The notes below the pieces were generated by a model, which saw nothing but the letters and a program-made list of their open reading frames with translations, was not told the DNA's origin and did no database searches. This document shows, piece by piece, positions 44,499 through 54,629 of a stretch of 64,000 nucleotides of DNA. Position 1 is the stretch's first letter. Every line of letters starts with the position of its first letter. The position numbers and the translations under genes were made by a program. The stretch is taken from the NCBI GenBank assembly GCA_035578155.1, contig JAPWDM010000008.1:21476598-21540597 (forward strand), written 5' to 3'. This DNA comes from Brachynemurus nebulosus (lineage: Eukaryota; Arthropoda; Insecta; Neuroptera; Myrmeleontidae).

Positions 44499-45833
44499 AT
44501 GGAAAATAAAGGGTCCATATCAAAGACTGATGCATTTACTGTTAAAATAAAAGAGGAGGAAAATTTACAAAATGTAGACAACTCATTTTTAAATATAACA
44601 AAAATGGAAGTACCGGAATCTTCAGGTTATGGAAATGAAATAAAATTGGAACTGGAAGAAAGAAATAATGCTGGTGATTTATTAAATTTCAAACGTTTAC
44701 ATACCGAATTTAAGTTGGAAGATGACGAAGAGGATATGATAACAGAAGAAAATGTTTTATCCGACGAAAGTTGTGAAAATTTAACAAATACCAACAGTGT
44801 AACCGAGCAAGGTTGTTTAAGGAATCATGAAAAAAGTCAAACCAGTGAAAAACCACACACGTCCAGCCATTTGAAAAAACATCAGAAACCCCTGACTGGT
44901 GAAAAACCATTCGACTGTAATATATGTTTCAAAACGTTTTCAACGTCAGGTAATTTAAAAACACATGAACGGATACACACGGGAGAAAAACCGTTTAAAT
45001 GTGATACATGTTTTAAAACCTTTTCTCACTCAAGTAGTTTGAAGGATCATAAAGCAATACATACTGGCGAGAAACCATTCAAATGTGATACATGCTTTAA
45101 AACATTTTCTGTGTCACATTATTTAAAATCACATGAAAGAATACATACAGGACAAAAACCATTCAAATGTGATTTATGTTTTAAAACATTTTCGCGGTTA
45201 TCCATTTTGAAAGTACATAAAAGAATACATACAGGAGAGAAACCATTCAAATGTGACACATGTTTTAAAACATTTTCTCACTCAAATAGTTTGAAGAATC
45301 ATAAAAGAATACATAAAGGAGAAAAACCATTCAAATGTGTTACATGTTTTAAAGCATTTTCTCGGTCAAGTATTTTAAAAACACATGAAAGAATCCATAC
45401 AGGAGAGAAACCGTTCAAATGTGATACATGCTTTAAGACATTTTCTACGTCAACCAATTTGAAAGTACATAAAGGAATACACACAGGAGAAATACGATTC
45501 AAATGTGATGTATGTTTCAAAATATTTTCCCAGTCAAGCCAGTTGAAAACACATGAAAGAATACATACCGGAGAAAAACCGTTCAAATGTAATGTATGTC
45601 TTAAAACATTTTCTCTGTTACACCATCTGAAAAGACATGAACGAATACATACAGGAGAAAAGCCGTTCATATGTAATGTATGTTTTAAAGCATTTTCTAG
45701 GTCAAGTCATTTAAAAACACATGAAACAGTACATACAGGAGAAAAGCCGTTCACATGTAATTTATGTTTTACAACATTTTCACAGTCCGGTAGTTTGAAG
45801 CGACACGTCAAAAAACACATTTTAGAAAAATAG
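44499..45833 (+). CDS. C2H2 zinc-finger protein 1 of the cluster (11 fingers)
   Basis: Intronless 444-aa protein starting MENKGSISKTDAFTVKIKEE. This ATG is preferred because it is conserved in all four paralogues. Residues 1-130 form an acidic, unstructured domain with SUMO-type motifs (IKEE, IKLE and the related FKLE). From about residue 145 come eleven C2H2 fingers of the form FKCDTCFKTFSxSxxLKxHxRIH, separated by canonical TGEKP linkers with few exceptions (GQKP, KGEKP, TGEIR). The first is [19 protein letters not shown] and the last ends at the HVKKHILEK tail. It is presumably a nuclear sequence-specific DNA-binding protein. No KRAB, ZAD, BTB or SCAN domain is visible. Polyadenylation signal AATAAA at 46167. 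Targets unknown. Confidence 0.93.
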   Translation: MENKGSISKTDAFTVKIKEEENLQNVDNSFLNITKMEVPESSGYGNEIKLELEERNNAGDLLNFKRLHTEFKLEDDEEDMITEENVLSDESCENLTNTNSVTEQGCLRNHEKSQTSEKPHTSSHLKKHQKPLTGEKPFDCNICFKTFSTSGNLKTHERIHTGEKPFKCDTCFKTFSHSSSLKDHKAIHTGEKPFKCDTCFKTFSVSHYLKSHERIHTGQKPFKCDLCFKTFSRLSILKVHKRIHTGEKPFKCDTCFKTFSHSNSLKNHKRIHKGEKPFKCVTCFKAFSRSSILKTHERIHTGEKPFKCDTCFKTFSTSTNLKVHKGIHTGEIRFKCDVCFKIFSQSSQLKTHERIHTGEKPFKCNVCLKTFSLLHHLKRHERIHTGEKPFICNVCFKAFSRSSHLKTHETVHTGEKPFTCNLCFTTFSQSGSLKRHVKKHILEK

Positions 45834-46302
45834 GAACATATTTATATTTAGGACGAGCGAAAGGAGTCCTCTACTATGCTACAATTTATACATTTTTGTC
45901 GTACACTATGGAAAAACTACTGAACCTTTAGACTTGAAATTAAACACAATGGTTTCTAATATTGTCTAAATGTGTTTTCAACCATCATTTTGACAAAAAA
46001 GTCATAAGAAAAAGAAAAAATTATAATAATTTTTTGTATATAATACTTCTATATGAATAACATTTTATATTTCTGTAGTAGGCAATGAAGAGTATAGATT
46101 AATTTTGTTATTATGTATTATTATTAGGAATCTTAGGAATATTTTTATTGTGTCAAATTATTTGGCAATAAAGATTGAAATGAAACATGTTAACTTATAA
46201 TCACGCTTAAATGTGTTATTTATCATCTCTTTTGCAAATAATTCATAAGAACATTTAATTTCTATGGAAACCAAAAAATAAATTATCATATATACATATT
46301 AC

Positions 46303-46668
46303 CAGTGAAGAGAGACGTATAATAGAAGTTTAATTCTTATGGGCCAATGTGGGCGAAAATTTTAGTCGATTTGGTTTCTGTTAGATGGCAGAACGATCGA
46401 GGTTCAGACGTTTTTAAGTTGTCAGGCGAAGGTTCAATTTAACAGGAAGAGGTAGGGAACGTATATTTCAATTTGCATATTTCCATTTTTCTTCCACAAA
46501 CAAATTTCTTGTTTCAAAAGTACAATTATCAAGACAACAATGCGTACTGCTTGCCTGCATAGCACCGCCATCTGGAGATGGGGTGCCAACATTGCGGTTT
46601 GGGGTGCTCTGAAACTGTCCATAAATTTAACACAAGATTAAAGTTCTATATCCGTCTCTTTTCACTAA
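46303..46668. mobile_element. TIR element between zinc-finger genes 1 and 2
   Basis: The left end 'agtgaagagagacgtataat' pairs with the reversed right end 'agtgaaaagagacggatata'. 'gaagtttaatt' is also shared. About 366 bp; a small ORF inside is not conserved. The target duplication is ambiguous. Confidence 0.55.
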
Positions 46669-46774
46669 TATTACATTATTACTGTTTATAAGGTTTGTAA
46701 TTTGTTCTTTCTTTTTCTGTCCCAATTTCGTATTTAATGAAATCCTTATTTAGTATATAATGAGACAGTGGACT

Positions 46775-47554
46775 AATTCGTATCGGTGTAAGCCAAAGTC
46801 GCTTGCTCTTATTTTTAATCACATTACACTTGTTTTGAAGCGCACTTGGCTTGCTTTTGATGTCTCACTTTTCATATTCTAGAGAGAAGGGTCAAGTATT
46901 AACGTTCGGTATATATCGTATACAGTATACAATTCGGTATACATCGTATACAGTATACGATGTATACCGAACGTTAATACTTGACCCTTCTCTCTAGAAC
47001 ATGAAAAGTGAGACAGGAATATACAAATATCTCAAAAGCAAGCCAAGTGCGCTTCAAAACAAGTATAATGTGATTAAAACCATGTCCCTGTCACTCTCCA
47101 TTTAGTCTATTATAAAAAAATGGACCGTTTTTTGACGTCGCTGTAACTAATATACCAGATGGCGTTGATTTACTAGGGGATAAAATTAGAGTCGAGACAT
47201 GAGGTTTAATAGTTCGCTATTTTTCATCTAAAATAAATTGGAAATAAATTAAATATTTAAAAAATACTTTAATTCAACCTAGAAAGATTAATTAAATTAA
47301 AAAATTTTAATTCTTCGTTAACACATAACTTGGTGACGATAATTTTGTACTCAATCATATGGTAATTAATTTTGACATCTATTTGATGAAAAATGCTCAC
47401 ATGTCCCAACTCTATTTAGTATACCCCCTATACCATTAGCGCCACGTAGCAAACGTAGCAAACTGTGACATGGAAAGGTCCGTCCTTGAAAACAAGTGGC
47501 AGGGACATGATTAAAACTAAGAGCAAGCGACTTTGGCTTACACCGATACGAATT
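46775..47554. mobile_element. palindromic element split by a hAT MITE
   Basis: The left arm 'aattcgtatcggtgtaagcc' and 'aaagtcgcttgctctta' is matched in reverse at 47517-47554. The inner part 'aagcgcacttggcttgcttt' and 'ctagagagaagggtcaagta' is matched at 46975-47060. The centre (46911-46970) is a nearly perfect palindrome with ACGTTCGGTATA and GTATACAGTATAC. The right arm is interrupted at 47081-47509. Confidence 0.85.
47081..47509. mobile_element. hAT-like MITE, CATGTCCCTG ends
   Basis: Ends CATGTCCCTGTCACT and, reversed, CATGTCCCTGCCACT, with exact octamers ATTAAAAC at 47073-47080 and 47510-47517. Removing it restores the right arm of the surrounding palindrome. 429 bp. Confidence 0.92.
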
Positions 47555-47639
47555 GGCAATTCGTAAAATCGGGCCCATTACAATAACTTCCAATGAGAAG
47601 TTAACTAGAGCTACCGGAATTTATATAGAGCTCTTAATT

Positions 47640-48950
47640 TTGTACGAATAACATTATAATAAATTTTTATCCAATATTTTTGTTTAAATATTAATTGTAG
47701 AGTATAAATACAATACATAAAAACGATTTAAAAAGTTATTTTTGAAGATATTATAAGTAAAATATTGAGTGCACATGTAAGATTTTAGATTAAGATTTGA
47801 GCTTTTAGATTTAACGTAACGGCTTTTAGCAAAAACAGGTGAGCTAGCATTTTTGATGTAGTTTTCATATTTGATATTAGTATTTTGATTGGTCGAACCA
47901 TTTTCACCCTATTTCAAAATTTACCCCCAGTTTTATAGTCAAGGCCCCTCCAGTAGGTCCGACCCTGGATTTGAGTACACCAGTAGAAAGATCTTTCAAA
48001 ATGGAGGGTTGTGTCAATTTGAACTTTTTTCTATCTATTATAGTTTTCAAGTAATTTAATAAAATTAAATTTTTACCCCAACTTTGGGGGTGGATTTGAC
48101 CCCTTAAATGGCGTTTTTGACCGATAAAGAAAAATACGTGTCTGTTATTTTTCTGTATTCTACAAACCTACCAAGTTTCATCAAAACTGGGAATTATCAC
48201 TTCAAGACCTTTACTTGTTAGACACTAACACATTCAAACATATTTGCTTGAAAACACGGAGGGGTGCCATTATACACATCTTGTGTGCGACGAAATTGTT
48301 AAATGGGAGCGTGCTATGTAAATACCACTATATACTTAATAAATTTCTAACACTGACTGACTGACTGACAGACAACGCACAGCCTAAATCGTTGGGTTTA
48401 GAAGAATGAAATTTTGCATAGGAGTTCCCATGTAACGTAGATGAGCACTAAGAAAGGATTTTTGAAAATTCGTCCCCTAAGTGGGTTTAATAGGGGATGA
48501 AACTTTGTATATAAATTCGTTATTTTTGAAATTAGTAGCATATAAAAATATGTTACTATAGCTATTAAAATAAATACCTAACACGATACCTAATATCTTA
48601 TTTTAATAAATTTTTAACACTGACTGACAGACAACGCACAGCCTAAACTGTTGGGTTTAGAAGGATGAAATTTAGCACAGGAGATATGAAAATTGGCATT
48701 TAGGCTTCTATTTATAAATAAAAGCCAGTTGTGTAAACGTTTCTGGAAATTTATTCCCTAACGGGTTAAAACAGGAAATGAAAGTTCGTATGGGAAGTTT
48801 TTGAAGTTAGAAACATGGATATTGATTTAGGCTTTTGAAAAACATTAAAAGTGAGCAGAAAGTGAGTACCTAAAAAAAGATGTTGTCGATGGGAAATCCG
48901 ATCGGGTATACAGCTAGTATATATGTATATATCACAGATGAGCACTCACT
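47640..48950. repeat. interspersed repeat with a 265-bp internal duplication
   Basis: 'ctgacagacaacgcacagcc' followed by 'gttgggtttagaag' and 'gatgaaattt' occurs at about 48366 and again at 48625. 'cggggatgaaac'-like and 'ccctaa.gggtt' phrases recur with them. It ends 'gatcgggtatacagctagta' near 48910. Such phrases are common in insect interspersed repeats. The stretch 47640-48340 shows nothing else. Confidence 0.55.
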
Positions 48951-49625
48951 TATCCATTGGATCCATTGTTTGATGTCATGCAATGTGTATTAACGGTTTT
49001 CAATTTAAATTTAAATACGAATTCGTATCACAATTCCGTATACTACGGCCGGTTTTACAAATGGAATTTAAGCTCAAGCTTAACTAAACCTAGTTTAAAA
49101 GTTAAATCCAGTTTATCTTCGCGTCTATTTTGCAATCGCTTGAGCGCAAGCCGCTTACGCCGATACGAATTAGCCCAAACCCATGCAATAAAACTAGTAT
49201 GTTATATATTTTCGGCAGTTTTTGGGAAAGCTTACCGAGATATTTTTAGAGAATACATCAAAACAAGTAAAATTTTTAAAAAATTTTTACATGGTAATGG
49301 TGAAATTTTACCGCTTCTCACACCATTCAAATAGGTAAGCCAGGCCGTTTCACACATACTTTCCCCTAATTAAATCGAGGCTTACCGAGTGCATTTTGTT
49401 CATAAGACTATAAGCTATCAAATTACATAAAAATTTTTCGATGACGCGACTCTTAGTGTCACCGGCTTCCGGACTATAATGCCTAGGGTTTATAAATTAG
49501 TTTTTTTCCATTTACTGATACGTCTATAAAAATTACTTGTTGTTAGTTTTCAAATTTTCCCACCATTTTATTACTGCCAGTAGCACTGGTACCAACACAT
49601 ACATATATCTACATAATTTATGGTT
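48951..49625. other. no gene recognised
   Basis: An open frame at 48957-49334 has no conserved motif. It includes the phrase 'cgccgatacgaattagccc' found in the palindromic element at 46.8 kb, so it is probably transposon-derived. No promoter feature is evident except the leader directly before gene 2. Confidence 0.5.
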
Positions 49626-49790
49626 AGGGTCCGTCCACACGACACAAGCTTTACCACCGACTTACTTGCGCAAACCAGTTTGTGCAAGTAAACATGTACG
49701 TATGGACGGGAAAAAACGTAGCGACTTACTTGCACAAACCTGGTTTGCGCAGGTAAGTCGGTGGTAAAGCTTGAGCGTGTGGACGGGCCT
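49626..49790. mobile_element. 165-bp palindromic MITE
   Basis: The left end 'agggtccgtccacacgacac' with 'aagctttaccaccgacttac' pairs with the right 'gtaagtcggtggtaaagctt' and 'gtgtggacgggcct'. Flanks TTA on both sides are compatible with a PIF/Harbinger 3-bp target. It lies only 83 bp before the start codon of zinc-finger gene 2. Confidence 0.75.
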
Positions 49791-49873
49791 TTAAACACCA
49801 ACGTTCAGACCAGAAAATTGTCAAATTCTCAAAACGACAGAATTATTTTTCCGTAGAAAAGAACTAAAAGAAA

Positions 49874-50890
49874 ATGGAAAATAAACGGTGTGCATCAAAG
49901 ATTGATGCATATACTGTTAAAATAAAAGAAGAAAAATTGCAGAATGTAGACAACTCATTTTCAAATAAAACAAAAACGGAAGTACCTGAATCTTCATGTT
50001 ATGGAAATGAAATAAAATTGGAACTGGAAGGAAGCAATTATGATAATTTATTAAATTTAAAAAGTCTACATACCGAAATTAAGTTAGAAGATGATGAAGA
50101 GGATATGATAACAAAAGAAAATGTTTTGTCCGGCGAAAGTTGTGAAAATTTAACAACCAATACCAACTACAGTGCAACTGAGCAAGCTTGTTTAAAGAAT
50201 TATGAAAAAAGGCAAACCAGTGAAGAACCATTCACGTCCAGCCATTTGAAGGAACATCAAAAACCCCTTACTCGTGAAAGATCATTTGAATGTAGTGTAT
50301 GTTTTAAAACATTTTCTCAGTCGGGCAGTTTAAAAACACATGAAAGAATACATAGTGGAGAAAAACCGTTCAAATGTGATACATGTTTTAAAAGATTTTC
50401 TACGTCAGGTAATTTAAAAACACATGAAAGAACACATAGCGGAGAGAAACCATTCAAATGTGATACATGCTGTAAAACATTTTCTCGGTCTAGTAATTTA
50501 AAAACACATGAAAGACTACATACAGGAGCGAAACCATTCAATTGTGATATATGTTTTAAAACGTTCTTTACGTCAGACCAGATGAAAGGCCATGAAAGAA
50601 TGCATACAGGAGAAAAACCATTTGTATGTAATATATGTTTTAAAACATTTAGTCAGTATCCTAATTTAAAAAGACATAAAAGAATACATACAGGGGAAAA
50701 ACCATTCAAATGTGATATATGTTTTAAAACATTTCCACAATCAAGTAGTTTAAAAACACATGAAAAAATACATACGGGAGAAAAACCATTCAAATGTAAC
50801 ACATGTTTTAAAACATTTTATCAGTTAGGAAATTTGAAAAAACATGAAAGAACACATACCGAAGAAAAACTATTTAAATGTGATACGTGA
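49874..50890 (+). CDS. C2H2 zinc-finger protein 2 of the cluster, truncated by a stop in the last finger
   Basis: 338 aa from ATG: MENKRCASKIDAYTVKIKEE, the same acidic N-terminal domain as its paralogues with IKEE and two IKLE motifs, then seven C2H2 fingers from FECSVCFKTFSQSGSLKTH to FKCNTCFKTFYQLGNLKKH. The eighth finger is stopped after FKCDT: the second zinc Cys codon has become TGA (50888-50890). The frame stays open beyond it, reading FKTFSRSDSLNKHVNK and LHNNK to a TAA at 50954-50956. So the ancestral protein was 22 residues longer. Seven complete fingers could still bind DNA. Closest to gene 3 (shared SNYDNLLNLK and 3' UTR). Polyadenylation signal AATAAA at 51117. Confidence 0.88.
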   Translation: MENKRCASKIDAYTVKIKEEKLQNVDNSFSNKTKTEVPESSCYGNEIKLELEGSNYDNLLNLKSLHTEIKLEDDEEDMITKENVLSGESCENLTTNTNYSATEQACLKNYEKRQTSEEPFTSSHLKEHQKPLTRERSFECSVCFKTFSQSGSLKTHERIHSGEKPFKCDTCFKRFSTSGNLKTHERTHSGEKPFKCDTCCKTFSRSSNLKTHERLHTGAKPFNCDICFKTFFTSDQMKGHERMHTGEKPFVCNICFKTFSQYPNLKRHKRIHTGEKPFKCDICFKTFPQSSSLKTHEKIHTGEKPFKCNTCFKTFYQLGNLKKHERTHTEEKLFKCDT

Positions 50891-50956
50891 TTTAAAACAT
50901 TTTCTAGGTCGGACAGTTTGAACAAACACGTCAACAAACTTCACAATAATAAATAA

Positions 50957-52276
50957 TAATAGCAAAAGTTAATTATTAAGATCGAGCTGCCAGAAATTAG
51001 TTTCATTTTATTATATATTTATTTTTGACTTCATTTTACATTGGTATTTCTCTTATTGATTTTGTTTAAAACTAACTTGTATGTTGTGGTATGTAATATT
51101 ACGCATGTTTTATAAGAATAAATTTTTCCTTTTATTAAAAAAATTTAAATTATGATAAATTATCCTGATTTTTGGTGTAAACAAATTTACGAAGTTATAT
51201 GTAAAAGGCAGAAGTGTTTACCATAATTACTTGAATCGGTTGAATGGAGAATTTGACTAATATTGGGAAACTATTTTAAAATACGCATATTTATGTATTA
51301 TGCATGTATATAATTTTAATTTTTTAAAATAATGCCGAAAATCGTTAGAAAAAATTAATTTAATATTTGTTCTCAAAATTTGCGCGAAAACGTTCATTAG
51401 CTTCAATTACGTCACATTCTCTAGATAGCAATAGGTGTGATGTAACTAAGAAAAAAAAAATGTTTATTTTTGTTTATGTTTGTTTTAGAAAAAAAATTGC
51501 TGAGTTTTAAAAATATTAATTAAATTCAAATTAATTTCCATAGTTATGTTTGCTAACCGGAATTTACGTAGCGACCGTAGTAGCGACAGTGTTGAAATAT
51601 AAGAGAAAGTAACGTCACAGCCCATTTCTGCTGATGTAATTTATAGCTGAAAAATATTAATTTTTTTTAAATAATGATAGGATTAATTAACATTATAAAT
51701 TGTTGTCTTATTATTAATTTTCATTAAAATTTGTTTTTATTGTTTTTCTTTGATACTGTCAAATACCCCATTATTTTAATTATATTATCTAAAAGCAATT
51801 AAAAGGTTCAAATTTAAAAAAATTAGTTTTCTGTGTAAAAAAAAAAAATGCACTGTGTCGTCTGTGTTTCCTAAATGGAAAACATTCATTATATGTGGTA
51901 TCACCCAAGGTTTATATTATGGGTGTAGAATATAAGGTGACTATCTTGTACGGAAAACAATAGAAAAATAGTTCAAAAAGTGTCCCGTTTTAAGTACTAA
52001 GTAACAGTTCAAAAACTCGCCAGAATAGCAAAAGAGTATAGTGATTTTTTGTGTTGAGGTTTATAAAAATTTTTAAAGTAATAAAACTATTATATGTAAC
52101 TATTATATGTAACAACAAAGAATAATTACATAACAACGCTGATGTTTTTCTTTCCTTGTTTACTTCTCTAAATTTACCCTTTTGCTACAGTAGCGTCGCC
52201 ACTATTTACGCCTTTCTATGGACACTTTTTGATACAGAGATGGTGCTCCTGATATCTACCCTCCATAGTTTATATA
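50957..52276 (+). other. 3' region of zinc-finger gene 2 and spacer
   Basis: 50957-51260 is homologous to the 3' region of gene 3 (55992-56073 plus 56726-56930), so the duplication unit extended well past the coding region. From 51261 to 52276 I see no feature. Confidence 0.7.
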
Positions 52277-53547
52277 CAGGTCTTTCATTATACTGTCGAC
52301 TTTCGGAGATTGTCCCATGAACGGTTCAAAGTGGGCGGGGCGGACAATCTGCGAAAGTGCATAGCCGTAGTCGCCGTATTCATATCTTATTTGTTTACAT
52401 AAAAATATCCTACATTCAAACTAATATAGGTCGTGTGTGCGTATTGCAAGCAGTGTTATATTTATATGGAAATATGTAACTACATATATAAATCAATGAA
52501 TAAAAATAAACAATTAACATAATTAATTAATTAAGACGTATCTCGTCTTAAAAAATATTGTGTGTATATTTTTATTATTAGATATCTGTTGAAGTGTTGA
52601 TAGTGTTAGAAATAAATCCTATTATGATTAAGTATGGTAAAAAAAAAATATTCTTATAAAATATCGACAGCATTATTATTTCCAAATGAAACATTCAGTA
52701 TTTTCATAACTTCATAAGTAAGTTGCTATTATTCTTTATCAGTGTCTACTACAAAACTGAAATACACACAAATTTGCTTCAATAGAGAACACTGAAAACG
52801 AACGCGATCGAACACTGCTACTGACTAACACGAATCATGTAATGGCAATACATAAAAAAATATATTTTATAGTCATTATTAAATTAAATAAACAAACTTA
52901 AAAATTTTTACATACGTAAGTGCATATAAAAATTGGTTAATAAAATTCTCTCAAAATTTATATTATATTAGGTACACTGAATAAAATGTTATGTTGTTAT
53001 ATACAAATAATCTTTAATTTAAACAAACATTACCTACGCCATGCCTTCGCCTCTGTTCAAAAGTTCACAGATATGACAAATACATTCACAAAAATTGTGT
53101 TGTTGCGATGTCCGTGTGACATAAACATGTGACGTGTAAATCCCTACCACTGCAGCATGGACAATATGCGAACGGACAATCTCCGAAAGTCGACAGTATA
53201 TCGATACCCACGTGATCAAATTTTTTAGGGCGCTTGGTAATTTGTTTACTGTATGTTGGTGGCACTGTAGTGAAGTTAGTTGCTAGCTGAAAACACTAAA
53301 AATAAATAACCGAAATCATTCGTATTTTTCAGTGCTGTAATTATTACATTAAATATTTAGTTGAAAAATATAATAAATTTCATAAATTATCTTAAATTAA
53401 GTTCTTATTATATAAAATAGTATTGTTATATAACAGATTTTTAAATAATACCGTATTTAGGGTATTTTTTTTAATAATTACCATACACACAAATATGGCG
53501 GAAATTATATTTGGTCACGTGAGTCTCGATATATAATGAAAGCCCTG
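52277..53547. mobile_element. TA-flanked element split by a second TA-flanked element
   Basis: Ends CAGGTCTTTCATTATA and, reversed, CAGGGCTTTCATTATATATC with TA at both flanks (52275-52276, 53548-53549). If 52293-53196 and one TA are removed, the left end continues 'tatcgatacccacgtgatca', matching the reversed right end 'tatcgagactcacgtgacca'. The remainder is about 365 bp. Confidence 0.85.
52293..53196. mobile_element. nested TA-flanked element, CTGTCGACTTTCGG ends
   Basis: Ends CTGTCGACTTTCGGAGATTG and, reversed, the same bases, with TA at 52291-52292 and 53197-53198. 904 bp, long enough for a decayed transposase, but no motif is readable. 'gacaatctgcgaaagtg' forms an extra subterminal copy near 52343. 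Confidence 0.85.
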
Positions 53548-53864
53548 TATATGTTATGACTTATGAGGTAGATTCAATCCGTATACTACACATGTATTGG
53601 CTTTTGGACTGCAATCAGCTGTTTTATAAAGTTAACTGATCATCACTTGATCATCAAAACTATTTGCATATGAACTGTCATTTTTAAATTTTAAAGTATT
53701 ATTTCTGAATAATTATTAGTTATTACAATATAATATTCAGTTTAATATAATTATTTTTATTAATTTTTCACATTTTGTTTGTTATTTTGTGTCAAACGTA
53801 AGTTATTTAGTTATTTTCACTAATTTCATTAATTGCTGCTTTGAAAATCGTTATTATTATTAGC

Positions 53865-54476
53865 GATTATTTATGAGAAATTCGTCTATTTTTTTGAGTT
53901 CAATATTAAATTTAATAATTTTACTTAATTATTATTTGAGGTATGTATAATTAACATTTATTACTTTATTTTGAAAATAATTACTTATTTTATTATCACA
54001 GTAAATTAATTAAAAAATTAGAATACATTTTATCTGTTGCAGATAAATGGGAGCACACTTGTCAGAAATTAGAATCAGTGATAATTCATTTACGAAATAT
54101 TTGATTAATGTATAATTTTGAATAAAAATAAATTTACTTGAGCTTTTAAACAAATATATGAGTTTATAATTATTGTATGAGTTTTAAGCTTGAAAAACTG
54201 ATCAAAATAAAATGCAATTAGGAAAATTTTAGTGGATTATCTTACTAGTAGTAATCTACATTATCGGATAAGACTAAAAATAATTTAAAGTTATTATAGT
54301 GACATTTCTGTTCTACTCAAGTGTACTACGCATAATGATTACGACAACGATGACATCTATACCCGCTGCCCCCGTTCTCAGTGCCATAGAGAGGTAATGA
54401 AGGTAATAGTCGTCTCAAAAAAATGTATTGAAGTTGGCTATCTTTCAGAAATCAAATTCTGGTGTACTTTATCTGT
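53865..54476 (+). repeat. segmental duplication upstream of zinc-finger gene 3
   Basis: Partner of 42655-43600; it lacks the TTAA MITE and so serves as an empty site. It ends at 'tctggtgtactttatctgtg', after which a fragment of an ATCGAT-type hAT end (54476-54519, 'catcgatgctcatcccta') intervenes before the gene leader. Confidence 0.88.
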
Positions 54477-54629
54477 GAACATCGTCAACAAAACATCGAC
54501 CATCGATGCTCATCCCTAACGTAATCTATGGTTAAATACTGACGTTCCTTGTTTAGACTTGATAACTGTCAAAATCGTCAAAATCTTGAAACGACAGAAT
54601 TAGTTTTTCGGACAAAAAAAGAAAGGAAA

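Noticed and set aside
45299..45670. Minus-strand ORFs opposite the zinc-finger arrays (also 50317-50541, 59900-60121)
   Set aside because: Periodic antisense readings of the 84-bp finger repeats; they have no independent motif.
48957..49334. 125-codon ORF on the plus strand
   Set aside because: No recognisable domain, starts in repeat sequence, and shares phrases with the palindromic element at 46.8 kb.
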